Shown piece after piece: positions 1 to 8,686 of a stretch of 64,000 nt of DNA. Under the pieces are notes generated by a model that made no database searches, was not told where the DNA came from, and saw only the letters and a program-made list of their open reading frames with translations. Source of the DNA: Halomonas citrativorans (GTDB lineage: Bacteria > Pseudomonadota > Gammaproteobacteria > Pseudomonadales > Halomonadaceae); the NCBI RefSeq assembly GCF_900163645.1, contig NZ_FUKM01000033.1:1-64000 (forward strand), written 5' to 3'. Position 1 is the stretch's first letter, and every line of letters begins with the position of its first letter. Both the position numbers and the translations under genes were made by a program.

Positions 1-203
1 AGTTGACGATAGCCGTATTATCGCTGATGGCAGTGACTTTTTCAGAGCTTCCCTAAAAGACGGGTAACAGGTGCAACAATCACATTGAGTGGAAAGCAGC
101 GTTTGTTTATAGCCGACGGGGCTACCCTGACATCAACGCGGTGAGCCTGAGCAAGCATCTGATAGTGGATAGTTAGCGGTACAGGAGATAGAGCAGGTGA
201 TCT
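1..203 (+). other. Left edge, no convincing complete gene
   Basis: Frame 2 is open from the window edge to a TAA at 65-67 (about 21 codons), and another frame is open from position 57 to a TAG near 176 without a clear start. Either could be the frame-shifted tail of a gene that begins outside the window. I recognise no family. The last 20 bases carry weak Shine-Dalgarno-like sequence (AGGAGA at 183-188) for the next gene. Confidence 0.3.
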
Positions 204-1073
204 TTGAAAAAACGGAAATTAGATGAAGCAGTACGCTGCTCTAACTGTGGTGGCAACACGCAATACATCGTGCCGATCACATTTGGCAATATCGCCCTTA
301 TCGCACTCCAGATAATTATATTCGTGATGGGACTTGGCGCTCTCATCTTTTATGTAGCAAACGATATAGCCTCTTTTTTGGGTCTGCTGCTGCTTAGCTC
401 TGTAAGCATTGCAAGGCCTCTTTATAGAACGCGACTGATCTGTAAAGAGTGCGCTGCACCCATTCATGACGCTACCTTGAAGTGGACGCTTGGCTCTGGC
501 CCCTTCAAGCGTATTCCCCGCCTGCGCCGGGTAAACACTGACGTTAAACAGCCTGTTCTCAAAGCATGGCTACCTAACGCTACCTGGAAAAAATTATGTA
601 TTTCCTATCATCAGTTTATGGCGGCCAGCTTCGAAGATAATAACGAGGCGAGGTCAGTCCGCCACCTCAAGCAACTGGATGCGCTGGGAGGCGAAAAAGG
701 AGCGCTTGGGCTTGGTTATCGCTACCTCAATGGCAAGGGGGTAAAGGAGGATCATGCCAAGGCTTACCAGTATTTTGAAAAAATCGCAGGTCTAAATGGC
801 AAATGGTGTATAGAGGCGGAGTTTCAACTGGGCTGTATGCACATGCTAGGGCAGTTTGTGCCCGTCCATGACGTCAAGGCCGGTGAGTACTTCGAGAAAG
901 CAGCCCATAAAGGTCATTCGCTTTCCCAATATAACTGGGGACTGGCGCTCATTGATGGCTGGGCTGGCTACGAGGATTATGTGAAAGGCTGTGAGTGGAT
1001 AGAAAAATCGGCCGCTGCAGGTGTGCCCGAGGCACAGGAGGTACTGGGTCGACTAAATAGATTTAAGTCGTAG
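204..1073 (+). CDS. Zinc-ribbon membrane protein with Sel1-like repeats
   Basis: 289 residues, starting with TTG. The N-terminus carries a CxxC pair (CSNCGG, residues about 12-17) and a second (CKECAAP, about 80), bracketing two hydrophobic segments at about 27-70, so a small zinc ribbon probably sits beside a membrane hairpin. Residues about 165-285 hold Sel1/TPR-like repeats with the usual pattern of glycine-rich turns followed by A-YFEKAA helices. Sel1 repeats normally mediate protein-protein contacts. The next gene starts 1 base after the stop and also combines membrane segments with a zinc ribbon, so the two are probably co-translated and may act together. The function is unknown and the TTG start is uncertain. 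Confidence 0.6.
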   Translation: MKKRKLDEAVRCSNCGGNTQYIVPITFGNIALIALQIIIFVMGLGALIFYVANDIASFLGLLLLSSVSIARPLYRTRLICKECAAPIHDATLKWTLGSGPFKRIPRLRRVNTDVKQPVLKAWLPNATWKKLCISYHQFMAASFEDNNEARSVRHLKQLDALGGEKGALGLGYRYLNGKGVKEDHAKAYQYFEKIAGLNGKWCIEAEFQLGCMHMLGQFVPVHDVKAGEYFEKAAHKGHSLSQYNWGLALIDGWAGYEDYVKGCEWIEKSAAAGVPEAQEVLGRLNRFKS

Positions 1074-1074
1074 G

Positions 1075-1515
1075 GTGCTAAACGGCAGTACATTATATCT
1101 ACCAGCGAACGCTTTTTTTCAATTGTTGAGCATCATCGTCAATATTCAAAAAGTACTGTGGGCGCTCAATGGACTGGGGCAAGTGACGCTACAGCCGGGT
1201 TTCATGGCGCTTTTTCTACTGCTTATGGCTACAACCTCGCAAAAGGTTGGCTATTCAAAATATAGAAGCAGCCTTGATCCTGTCAGTTGGGGGGGGGGGC
1301 TGTTTGGGCGTTTACCGTTTTACGCGCTTCTGGGAGTCACTATTTATCTTGTCGTGTTTCTATATTGCAGGAAGAGAAGGCGGCGGCATGAACAGTTCTG
1401 CGTTCAATGCGAGAAGGTTGTTACGCGAAAAGCGGTCGATCAATGCTCCTGTGGTGGCGAAGTGGGATATTTGGCAGATTACAAGTACGTTAAGGAGCAG
1501 GAAAGTACCAATTGA
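1075..1515 (+). CDS. Small membrane protein with C-terminal zinc ribbon
   Basis: 146 residues from a GTG that directly follows the upstream stop codon, suggesting translational coupling. Two or three hydrophobic segments (about 10-25, 42-55 and 80-98) precede a basic stretch (RKRRRR) and a Cys-rich tail (CVQC, then CSCGG) that looks like a zinc ribbon. No family recognised. The reading frame runs through eleven consecutive G bases at 1289-1299 in mid-gene. The parts before and after the tract both look like genuine protein in this frame, so the sequenced copy appears intact, but a one-base slip would end it out of frame. Confidence 0.5.
   Translation: MLNGSTLYLPANAFFQLLSIIVNIQKVLWALNGLGQVTLQPGFMALFLLLMATTSQKVGYSKYRSSLDPVSWGGGLFGRLPFYALLGVTIYLVVFLYCRKRRRRHEQFCVQCEKVVTRKAVDQCSCGGEVGYLADYKYVKEQESTN
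1289..1299 (+). repeat. G11 homopolymer tract inside a coding region
   Basis: Eleven consecutive G bases within the gene at 1075-1515. Long homopolymers in coding sequence are prone to slipped-strand mispairing. A one-base change would shift the downstream membrane segment and zinc ribbon out of frame. It could also be a base-calling artefact. Confidence 0.8.
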
Positions 1516-1618
1516 AAACCCACAATCATCGTTGTTTTGCTTGCAGAAGAAGCCGATTTCAAGTCATAACGTCTTGTGCAGGCTGTGTTAAGCCGAGCTT
1601 CAAATCACTTGGATAATT

Positions 1619-2581
1619 ATGAACCTGCTCTTTCTAGGCACCTCCGCCGGTGTGCCCACCAAAAGCCGAAATGTGACTGGCATTGCTTTGCGCGAGAGCA
1701 AGGGCAAAGGCTGGTACCTGATTGATTGTGGAGAGGGCACCCAGCATCAGGTTTTGCGTACGAAGCTGTCGTTTCATTCATTAAACGCCATTTTGATTAC
1801 CCATGTGCACGGCGACCACTGCTATGGGCTGCCGGGCATACTGGCGAGTGCGGGAATGAACGGCCGAAAAGCGCCGCTTACCATTGTCGCACCCGCAGGC
1901 ATCAAAGCGTGGTGGGAGGCTACTTGCGAGGCCACGCAGCTAAGCTTGCCCTTCGCGCTGGAGTTTATCTGCTCAGATGACCTGCCGAGCATTGAGTTTG
2001 AAAACATGGCGGTTGCCACGTTCAAACTTTCCCATGGGGTGGCATCTTATGCCTATGCGTTGACAGAGAAAAACGTCGATGCTGCCTTGGATATCGAAAA
2101 GCTCATCCAGAAGGGGATTCCCAGAGGGCCGTTGTGGGGGCAGTTGAAAAAAGGGTTCGATATTGAGTTCGCGGGTGAGACATTAACAAGCCATGAGTGC
2201 TTACTCCTCAAGCATGAGGCCAGGAAAGTGGTCATCGCAGGAGACAATGCCCAGCCTGAGCTGTTGTGGGACGCGTGCGCTGGGGCGCAAGTGCTGGTGC
2301 ATGAAGCCACGTATACGCAGGAAATGGCCCAGAAGGCGCTTGAAGTAGGGCATAGCTACGCCAGGCTTGTAGCTGATTTTGCCGAAACGGTAGCGCTGCC
2401 CAACCTGGTGCTGACGCACTTTAGCCCGCGTTATCAGCTCAACCCCCTGGCATCGCCCTCTATCGAGGATATCCGCAAAGAGGCCCAAAGCGCCTATTCG
2501 GGCGCGCTTTACCTGGCGCGAGATTTTCTTGAATTTAGCCTGGATAAGTCGGGCCACTTTTCTGAAGTGGCGAGCGAATAA
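1619..2581 (+). CDS. rnz: Ribonuclease Z (tRNA 3' processing endonuclease)
   Basis: 320 residues of metallo-beta-lactamase fold. The N-terminus has the GTSAGVP motif typical of RNase Z/ElaC, the metal-binding HVHGDH motif is at residues 62-67, and later metal ligands appear as AGDN (about 205) and LTHFSPRY (about 262). RNase Z cleaves the 3' trailer from tRNA precursors or acts as a phosphodiesterase. Length fits the short bacterial form. It begins with ATG and stands alone, with a bidirectional hairpin terminator just downstream. Confidence 0.9.
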   Translation: MNLLFLGTSAGVPTKSRNVTGIALRESKGKGWYLIDCGEGTQHQVLRTKLSFHSLNAILITHVHGDHCYGLPGILASAGMNGRKAPLTIVAPAGIKAWWEATCEATQLSLPFALEFICSDDLPSIEFENMAVATFKLSHGVASYAYALTEKNVDAALDIEKLIQKGIPRGPLWGQLKKGFDIEFAGETLTSHECLLLKHEARKVVIAGDNAQPELLWDACAGAQVLVHEATYTQEMAQKALEVGHSYARLVADFAETVALPNLVLTHFSPRYQLNPLASPSIEDIRKEAQSAYSGALYLARDFLEFSLDKSGHFSEVASE

Positions 2582-2613
2582 GTTTTCCCGGTTTTAACGA
2601 TTCTTGCGAATGG

Positions 2614-2639
2614 GCGGCTACCCGAAAGCAGGTAGCCGC
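2614..2639. terminator. Bidirectional hairpin terminator
   Basis: A perfect 9-bp stem (GCGGCTACC at 2614-2622 with GGTAGCCGC at 2631-2639) and an 8-base loop. It lies between the convergent rnz and lipoprotein genes and is followed on the plus strand by a T-rich run. Confidence 0.75.
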
Positions 2640-2659
2640 TTCTTGTGATTGCCGGGAAA

Positions 2660-3094
2660 TCAGTCGCGGCAGTAGCCTTCGCCCGCCTGCACTACCAGGC
2701 AGTCTTCCTTCTCCGCTAGCCATTTCAAGCCGGTGGCTTCGCCGTCTCCGGCGCGAAGTCGCTGCTGGCCGTCATCGCGGCTGAAGCTAATGCCGTCGTC
2801 TGTAGCTTGCCCTTCGAATGTGCCGTGTTGGTCGGCGTCCAGGCCGTACTGCATTTCAAGCAGATAATGGCCGGGGCCTGCCGTCTCGTCCTGTTGGACT
2901 TCAAGGTATAAACCCTCCACCCCCGTCCATCTACCGACCCATTGATCGGTAACCTCGTGAGAGGGCTGGCTTTGCTCGGCTACCGTATCTGAATCGGCGG
3001 CACTTGATGCGGCGGTATTGGTGTCTTGATTACACCCGCTGATCAGTATCATGGTGCCTAGGGCTAACGATAGGGCTAACGCTGTTTTCATCAT
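2660..3094 (-). CDS. Small lipoprotein, unknown function
   Basis: About 144 residues. A hydrophobic signal ends in the lipobox ISGC, so the mature protein starts with a lipidated Cys followed by an Asp/Ser/Thr-rich linker. The remainder is acidic, with WVGRWTGVEG and a C-terminal Cys pair (EDCLVV, GYCRD), suggesting a small beta-rich periplasmic domain. Two adjacent ATG codons at 3094 and 3091 and an upstream GTG at 3106 are all possible starts; none has a good ribosome site. I do not recognise a named family. Confidence 0.65.
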   Translation of the reverse strand: MMKTALALSLALGTMILISGCNQDTNTAASSAADSDTVAEQSQPSHEVTDQWVGRWTGVEGLYLEVQQDETAGPGHYLLEMQYGLDADQHGTFEGQATDDGISFSRDDGQQRLRAGDGEATGLKWLAEKEDCLVVQAGEGYCRD

Positions 3095-3216
3095 GGCGAG
3101 TGTCACCGGCTGTGGAGAAAGTCGAAGGGCAGTCTGAAATCAAAGGGTCTTGATCAAGCGCTTGGCTGGGGGGCTAAGTTGCAGGCCCCCTATAACGAGC
3201 TTTACCAGATAATAGA

Positions 3217-3789
3217 CTACCTCGTTTTTTTACGGGCCCGGTGAGCGGCCGCCTTCATTCTGTTTCCGCAAGACGCCATGCTGCACCAGCGGCGCCGGTG
3301 AGATTTTGTTTGATCGTGGAACAGTAGAATGCAGTCCGAGGCTTCACACTCTTTAACAAGTTGCACATCTTCCTCAGTCAGCAGCTGGACCAACGCCCAC
3401 GCGACAGGTTGTAACAGGCTCTCGCTTTCCATGTTGCGCTTATAGGTTTTTTTCTGAAACGCCGCTTCCGCTGGCTGCCATTCAATTTTCTCTATGGGGT
3501 AGCCCCGTTCCAGTACGTGATTCACGACTGAGGGATCCGCAGCCCGCCCCTGTTGGGCCGAGATAAGGAGTTCCCGCATGTTGTCGCGCAGCTCCCGAGC
3601 AAGTTGGACTAGCCCAAGCGGTGGGCTTTCACGATATTCCGACAACACGCCCGCCTGTTGAAGCCACGCAATGACACTGCTGTTATCAGTCAGACACTCC
3701 TGACGCTCATCCCCTACGCCAAACTGAGTGTTGATGAAATCAATGGCGAGATTGCCTGCAATTAACGGAGGAGTAATGTGTGATGGCAT
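3217..3789 (-). CDS. ABATE/CGNR zinc-finger transcriptional regulator
   Basis: 190 residues. The N-terminal half fits the ABATE domain (formerly DUF1470: GNLAIDFINTQ near the start). The C-terminal end is a CGNR zinc finger: WCSMASCGNRMKAAAHRARK at about 167-186, with an upstream Cys in ASDCILLF. Proteins of this family are DNA-binding regulators, often divergent from the gene they control. Here the neighbour is the alpha/beta hydrolase at 3881, and the 91-base gap holds repeated GTTACT-type sites. Confidence 0.8.
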   Translation of the reverse strand: MPSHITPPLIAGNLAIDFINTQFGVGDERQECLTDNSSVIAWLQQAGVLSEYRESPPLGLVQLARELRDNMRELLISAQQGRAADPSVVNHVLERGYPIEKIEWQPAEAAFQKKTYKRNMESESLLQPVAWALVQLLTEEDVQLVKECEASDCILLFHDQTKSHRRRWCSMASCGNRMKAAAHRARKKTR

Positions 3790-3793
3790 ATTG

Positions 3794-3868
3794 AGTAACC
3801 TTTAATTTTCTATTTGACAGGTTACTACTGTTTTAACTAACCTTCAAAAAGTATTATTAACGGTTACT
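3794..3868. promoter_or_regulatory. Repeated GGTTACT sites, candidate CGNR operator
   Basis: AGTAACC at 3794-3800 forms an inverted pair with GGTTACT at 3820-3826, and a second GGTTACT lies at 3862-3868, 42 bases (about four helical turns) further on. The sites lie between the divergent regulator and hydrolase genes and are a plausible binding region for the CGNR protein. This is inference from position and symmetry. Confidence 0.5.
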
Positions 3869-3880
3869 AAGGAGTCATCC

Positions 3881-4819
3881 ATGACAACGGAAAACAGGTC
3901 AGCCTCGGCTGACATTCAGGCAGCGCTGAGAGCCAATGCTGAGCAGGGCGTTGGCTCGACAACTCGGCAGGTTCATTATCGTTTCGAGAAAGTGGGCGAT
4001 GTCGATGTCTTCTATCGCGAAGCGGGGGACGCGAGGGCGCCGACGGTACTGCTGCTTCATGGGTTTGCTGCCTCATCGTATATGTGGCGCGATATGATTG
4101 AGGCGCTGGCCAATGACTACCACGTCGTAGCGCCTGATTTGCCAGCATTTGGCTTTACTCAAGCACCGCCGCGCGGCCAGTATGAATACACCTTTGCCAA
4201 CCTGACGAAGACGATTGATCAATTTACTGATCAGTTGAAGCTTGACCGCTACGCCATTGCCGTTCACGACTATGGTGCGCCTGTTAGCTGGCGTTTGGCG
4301 GTGGCTAACCCGGCAAAAATCACTGCCATCATTTCGCAAAACGGCAATGCTTATGAGGAGGGGCTGTCAACAGGGTGGGAGCCGATCAAGACGTATTGGG
4401 AAAATCCTTCAAAGGCGAACCGTGATGCCCTTGACGATTTTCCAACACCTGCGTCCATCAAATGGCAGTACCTGGAGGGAGTCAGCGATACCAGTGCTGT
4501 AGCACCGGACGCCTATACGTTGGAAGGCGCGCAGATCTCTCAACCGGGGATAGCCGATATTCAGCTCGACCTGTTGCTGGACTATGCAACCAACGTTGAG
4601 AAGTATCCCGAATTTCAGGCCTATTTTCGTGAGTATCAGCCGCCGCTGCTCGCCGTGTGGGGTAAGCATGATCCGTTCTTTCTTCCGCCGGGGGCTGAAG
4701 CCTGGAAGCGGGATATTCCTGAGGCGGATATTCGCTTTTACGACACGGGGCACTTTGCACTGGAAACCCATGGCGATGTCATTATTCCGGTAATCCGTGG
4801 GTTTTTGGGGAGCATCTGA
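3881..4819 (+). CDS. Alpha/beta hydrolase with Asp nucleophile (dehalogenase/epoxide hydrolase type)
   Basis: 312 residues with an alpha/beta hydrolase core: oxyanion motif LLHGF (about 58-62), nucleophile elbow VHDYG with Asp130 in place of serine, an acid in GKHDPFF, and a catalytic His in DTGHFALE (about 291). An Asp nucleophile is characteristic of haloalkane/haloacetate dehalogenases and epoxide hydrolases rather than esterases. The substrate cannot be read from the sequence. The start has an AAGGAG ribosome site 8 bases upstream. Probably regulated by the divergent CGNR protein. Confidence 0.8.
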   Translation: MTTENRSASADIQAALRANAEQGVGSTTRQVHYRFEKVGDVDVFYREAGDARAPTVLLLHGFAASSYMWRDMIEALANDYHVVAPDLPAFGFTQAPPRGQYEYTFANLTKTIDQFTDQLKLDRYAIAVHDYGAPVSWRLAVANPAKITAIISQNGNAYEEGLSTGWEPIKTYWENPSKANRDALDDFPTPASIKWQYLEGVSDTSAVAPDAYTLEGAQISQPGIADIQLDLLLDYATNVEKYPEFQAYFREYQPPLLAVWGKHDPFFLPPGAEAWKRDIPEADIRFYDTGHFALETHGDVIIPVIRGFLGSI

Positions 4820-5061
4820 AAGTCTGGATAGATGATAAATCCTGACTTGCCCCCGTTCGGTGGCCGTCATAAAAGCCGCCACTTCAGTTTTTCCGCTGGG
4901 GTGGATGCAAACATGACTGTCTTGGCTGCCTGCCGCTACCGTATCTTAAACGGGTTCGGCCCATTGGCCTGCTGCATTATCAAGCGTTAGCGGCCATGCA
5001 CAGCGCAGGCGATGTTTTCAGTAACGCGATAACCCCTTCTACGTTAACCGATAAGAGCGAA
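4820..5061. other. Intergenic gap with a possible coding remnant
   Basis: About 240 bases without an intact gene. Read leftward from about 4940 to 4825 there is a protein-like stretch (including HPSGKTEVAAF and RGQVRIYHLSRL) with no start of its own, which may be the relic of a decayed gene. I do not recognise it. At 4944-4988 lies a copy of the UbiH-like gene 3' end, described separately. Confidence 0.35.
4944..4988 (-). pseudogene. Remnant of a UbiH-like gene 3' end (left direct repeat)
   Basis: This 45-base stretch matches 13493-13537, the coding 3' end of the intact UbiH-like gene, at 38 of 45 positions in the same orientation. Read on the minus strand it gives the peptide RLIMQQANGPNPFK, against RMMMQQANGLNPFK in the intact gene. 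Several differences are synonymous third-position changes, so this is a diverged homologous copy rather than a chance match. The upstream codon is a stop, so only the tail survives. Confidence 0.65.
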
Positions 5062-5922
5062 TTAAAAGCGCAGCAATAGCTCACAGGTAACGCAGATAGC
5101 ATTTCGCCCAGGGGCAAGCGCTCCTTGATGTTGTTCGCCACCGATACCGACAGAGACTGCTTGAAGTGAGGGTTGCCCATCTTTCAATGTTCCATCGAGT
5201 ATCAGTATTTCATTCGCGTGGCTTTTAAGCTGGTGGCCGTCTGTAAAACAGGTTTGCACCAGGCTTCCAAGGCCCATGATCTGTGCCGTATCAATCCCGT
5301 AACGTTTAGCGGTTGCTGCGATGGCGGCATTGAGGTCTTGATTCGGGCGTAGCGTCAGTAAAAGCGCATTGGGCTTAGCAGCACTGCTGGCACCCTGGTA
5401 AGGCGCAAAAAGAGGAAACCGGGTTTCTTCATCAGCCGTGACGGCCAAATAGGCGCCTTCTATCGCGGTACACGACACCTCAATGTCATTGGCTAATATC
5501 GACGCGGGCGCTAGCAGATGGCCAACCGCGGTATGCCCATCGCCTCGCTGCCATATCCCGTGGCAATGCAGAAAAGGTTCACCATCACGCAGGCCTACAT
5601 GAATGCCTGCGGTGTGTATGTTTGCCGGTGGTGATAAACGGTGCGTTTCACTGTACCAGGCGGCATGTTGCCCACTTGGGTCATCGCCCGGGATGACATA
5701 GTGAAGCGTTTGCATCGCTGCATTATTGATCGTTAAGTACGCTGACGAGATGGCCTGCTTTTGAAGCGCCTGAACGATGGCGTCATGTAGCGTTTGGCCG
5801 CCTTCAAGCGTGAGTGATCGCTCTTGGGTATGGCAGAGCTGCGCCTGGTAGCGCGTTTGTGCAGGCGTGCCTGGGTGCTCGATATAGCCAAGCGTTGACG
5901 CATTGCTGGGTGGTGAACTCAT
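5062..5922 (-). CDS. Tandem PCC/DUF296-domain protein
   Basis: 286 residues. Residues about 30-165 look like one PCC (DUF296) domain, with FLHCHGIWQRGDG and the GHLLAP turn. Residues about 185-286 look like a second, with LRPNQDLNAAI and MGLGSLVQT. PCC domains occur alone in bacteria and at the C-terminus of plant AT-hook proteins; their biochemical role in bacteria is poorly known. The start overlaps the ligase stop by ATGA, so it is the last gene of an iclR-thiolase-ligase-PCC operon and may bind or process a metabolite of that pathway. Confidence 0.7.
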   Translation of the reverse strand: MSSPPSNASTLGYIEHPGTPAQTRYQAQLCHTQERSLTLEGGQTLHDAIVQALQKQAISSAYLTINNAAMQTLHYVIPGDDPSGQHAAWYSETHRLSPPANIHTAGIHVGLRDGEPFLHCHGIWQRGDGHTAVGHLLAPASILANDIEVSCTAIEGAYLAVTADEETRFPLFAPYQGASSAAKPNALLLTLRPNQDLNAAIAATAKRYGIDTAQIMGLGSLVQTCFTDGHQLKSHANEILILDGTLKDGQPSLQAVSVGIGGEQHQGALAPGRNAICVTCELLLRF

Positions 5923-7520
5923 GTTGCCTCCTGTAATTCACCACGCTCCGTTAATGTTTCACGAATGAGCTTTTTAGTGATTTTTCCGTAAGCCGTTTTG
6001 GGCATTTCTTCCCAGAATACGTAGCTTTTAGGCATCTTGTAGCGAGCAATGCGCTCACCCAGCCATGCATTCAAGGAGGCAGCATCCAGTGGCTGGCCGG
6101 GGTAAAGCACGCACACGGCTATGCCGACTTCACCCCAGACAGGGTCAGGTACGCCCAATACGGCTGTTTCGGAAATGGCAGGATGGCTAAGCAGCTTCTC
6201 TTCGATTTCGCGAGGATAAATGTTGGAGCCGCCCGATATATACATATCCGAAACGCGCCCGGTCAGGTAAATGAATCCTTCTTCATCCCGATGGCCCAGG
6301 TCGCCCGTTAAAAACCAGCCATCTCGAAAGCTCTTTTGATTGGCTTCGGCGTTATTGTAGTAGCCCGCAAAAACAGCCGGCCCGATGACGGCGATTTCTC
6401 CCGTTTCACCGGCAGCAACTTCAGCACCGTTGCTATCCTGAATTTGCACCTGCATGCCGGTACGCGAAAAGCCGCAGCTCCCTATTTTCATGTGGTTATC
6501 GTCAACGTGGTGAAGTGCGGGGGGCAGCACCGTTATATTGCCGGTCACCTCGCCAAGCCCGAAATACTGAACCAGTACGGACCCTAATGTTTCCAGCGCT
6601 TTCACCTGGTCGGACCGGTACATGGGCGCACCAGCGTAGACAACGTAGCGTAAGGAGGAGTGGTCATGCCGCTTTACACTGGAGTGCTCAATGAGCATTT
6701 TGACAATAGTGGGCACGGTGAATAGGTTGGTCACTCTCCACTTTTCAACAAGCTGCCAAATCACCTCGGGGTCAAATTTCTCGTCCGCCGGGAGTATGGT
6801 TTTAACGCCGTGAGCGACTTGGGCAAGCTGATGAACGCCCGCGCCGTGAGACAAAGGCGCGACGACGATAGACGCGTCAGAGGCGCTGGTTCCTGGCATC
6901 AAGTCACATAAATGATTCGTGACAACGAAGGCCATTTGGCCATGGGTCAGTACCGCTGCCTTGGGGCGCCCGGTGGTGCCAGAGGTGAAGAAAAACCACG
7001 CAGGGTCATCGCGATTAACCGCGGCGGTTGGCATGTGCTGGCCTGAAAGGCGTTCAACCAGCGTTTCATAATCGACGGCGAAATCACTCTCTCCAATCGA
7101 GATCGTTACATCAACAAGAGGGGCGCAAGCGGCGGCGTGACGAGTAAAGCTGGCGCCACAAAGCAGGCCTTTTGCCCCAGAGGATTCAGCCAGGTAAGCC
7201 ACTTCGTCGGGCGACTGACGATAGTTGGTCGGCACCCATACGGCGCCTATTCTCCAACAGGCAAACATCGCTTCAAACATTTGGTGGCAGTTGGAGGACT
7301 GAACCAGTAAGCGGTCACCCTTTTGCAGGCCCATTTCATGGCGGAGCGCGTACGCAAACGCTTGTGAACGCTCCTCCATCTCTTTCCATGTCCAGGTCTT
7401 TTCGCCCCACACAAAACCAATCTCATTCGAGAAGCGGCGCGAGCTTTCGGTGAGAAGGTGAGACAGATTCATCACTCGGGTAGAAACAGGCACGAGGCTA
7501 TTGTGTTCATTCAGGCTCAT
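5919..7520 (-). CDS. Acyl-CoA synthetase (AMP-forming)
   Basis: 533 residues of the ANL adenylate-forming family. The P-loop is FFTSGTTGRPKAAVLTHGQ (about 190). Other motifs are YFGLGEVTG, the hinge DLGHRDEEGFIYLTGRVSDM and the catalytic lysine motif PKTAYGKITK near the C-terminus. It would activate a carboxylic acid to its CoA thioester in the cytoplasm. Start and stop both overlap neighbours by ATGA, giving a tightly coupled operon. The acid is unknown; the TRAP transporter next door suggests an imported organic acid. Confidence 0.85.
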   Translation of the reverse strand: MSLNEHNSLVPVSTRVMNLSHLLTESSRRFSNEIGFVWGEKTWTWKEMEERSQAFAYALRHEMGLQKGDRLLVQSSNCHQMFEAMFACWRIGAVWVPTNYRQSPDEVAYLAESSGAKGLLCGASFTRHAAACAPLVDVTISIGESDFAVDYETLVERLSGQHMPTAAVNRDDPAWFFFTSGTTGRPKAAVLTHGQMAFVVTNHLCDLMPGTSASDASIVVAPLSHGAGVHQLAQVAHGVKTILPADEKFDPEVIWQLVEKWRVTNLFTVPTIVKMLIEHSSVKRHDHSSLRYVVYAGAPMYRSDQVKALETLGSVLVQYFGLGEVTGNITVLPPALHHVDDNHMKIGSCGFSRTGMQVQIQDSNGAEVAAGETGEIAVIGPAVFAGYYNNAEANQKSFRDGWFLTGDLGHRDEEGFIYLTGRVSDMYISGGSNIYPREIEEKLLSHPAISETAVLGVPDPVWGEVGIAVCVLYPGQPLDAASLNAWLGERIARYKMPKSYVFWEEMPKTAYGKITKKLIRETLTERGELQEAT

Positions 7521-8686
7521 TTCACACGCTCCAGAATAGACACGTAATTAGTGACCGCCGCGCCGCCCATATTGAAGACGCCAGCCAGGTTTGCATTGGG
7601 TATTTGCATTTGTTCCGCCTCACCCATTAACTGCATGGCGGCCATTACATGCATGGAAACCCCGGTAGCGCCGATAGGATGACCTTTGGACTTTAGCCCG
7701 CCGGATGGGTTGACGGGCAAGGCGCCATCTTTTTGCGTGATACCTTCCTGGATAACACGATAGCCTTCCCCTTTTTTGGCGAGCCCCATCGCTTCGTATT
7801 CAAGCAGCTCGGCGATAGTGAAGCAGTCGTGTGTTTCGACGAGGGATAAATCCATAATGTTGACGTCAGCGCTTGCGAGCGCTTTCTGCCAGGCCATTGA
7901 TGCCCCACGAAACTCCAATATGTCTCGTCTTGAAAGCGCCATTAAGTCATTGGCTTGCGTTCGTGCCCGAAAGGCAATCGCACGCTTTAATTGAGCGGCC
8001 GTTTCGGCATCGGCAATGATCATGGCTGCCGCGCCATCCGAAATGAGCGAGCAGTCTGTACGACGCAAAGGGCCTGCGACCGTCGGGTTGCGCTCAGAAA
8101 CGGTGGCGCAGAAATCGACGCCGATATCTTTACGCATTTGGGCATAGGGGTTAAACACACCGTTCGCGTGGTTTTTGGCTGCGATCATGGCGAGTTCGTA
8201 GGAGCGGTCCCCATAGGTTTGGAAGTAACGGTCAGCAATTTCGCCGAACACCCCCGCAAAGCCCCCCGCAATATGGGCTTCTTCACGGTGATAGCTGGCG
8301 CTTAGCAGAATGTTGCCCACTTCAGCGGTAGGCGTCGCTGTCATTTTTTCAGCGCCGATGACCAGGGCGATGCGTCCACGGCCAGACTCTATAAAGTCGA
8401 GCGCGCCATGTAGCGCTGCGCTGCCTGTCGCGCAGGCATTTTCGTAACGCGTGGCGGGCGTGTGCGCAAAGCGCTCATCGCCCATCGCCACAAGGGCTGC
8501 CTGGAAATCCTGAGCCGAGAAGCCGTTGTTATAGACACCGACAAAAATGCCGTCGATAGCCTCATGATCGACGCCTGCATGAACAAGCGCATCCTGGACC
8601 ACGCTTTGCAACAGCGCTTGAGTATCGGGTTCGGGCAATTTTCCAAAAGGGGAGTGGGCCCAGCCGACGATCTGTGCTTTTGTCAT
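7517..8686 (-). CDS. SCP2-type thiolase / acetyl-CoA acyltransferase
   Basis: 389 residues. The acylated Cys lies in ENACATGSAAL (about 84). Other thiolase signatures are VETHDCF (about 288) and GGLKSKGHPIGATG (about 334). The final motif reads NMGGAAV, lacking the second Cys of classical degradative thiolases, as is usual for the SCP2/SCPx thiolase subgroup. It would cleave a 3-ketoacyl-CoA or a related condensation product. The ATG overlaps the iclR stop (TAATG), so it is co-translated with the regulator. Confidence 0.85.
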   Translation of the reverse strand: MTKAQIVGWAHSPFGKLPEPDTQALLQSVVQDALVHAGVDHEAIDGIFVGVYNNGFSAQDFQAALVAMGDERFAHTPATRYENACATGSAALHGALDFIESGRGRIALVIGAEKMTATPTAEVGNILLSASYHREEAHIAGGFAGVFGEIADRYFQTYGDRSYELAMIAAKNHANGVFNPYAQMRKDIGVDFCATVSERNPTVAGPLRRTDCSLISDGAAAMIIADAETAAQLKRAIAFRARTQANDLMALSRRDILEFRGASMAWQKALASADVNIMDLSLVETHDCFTIAELLEYEAMGLAKKGEGYRVIQEGITQKDGALPVNPSGGLKSKGHPIGATGVSMHVMAAMQLMGEAEQMQIPNANLAGVFNMGGAAVTNYVSILERVK

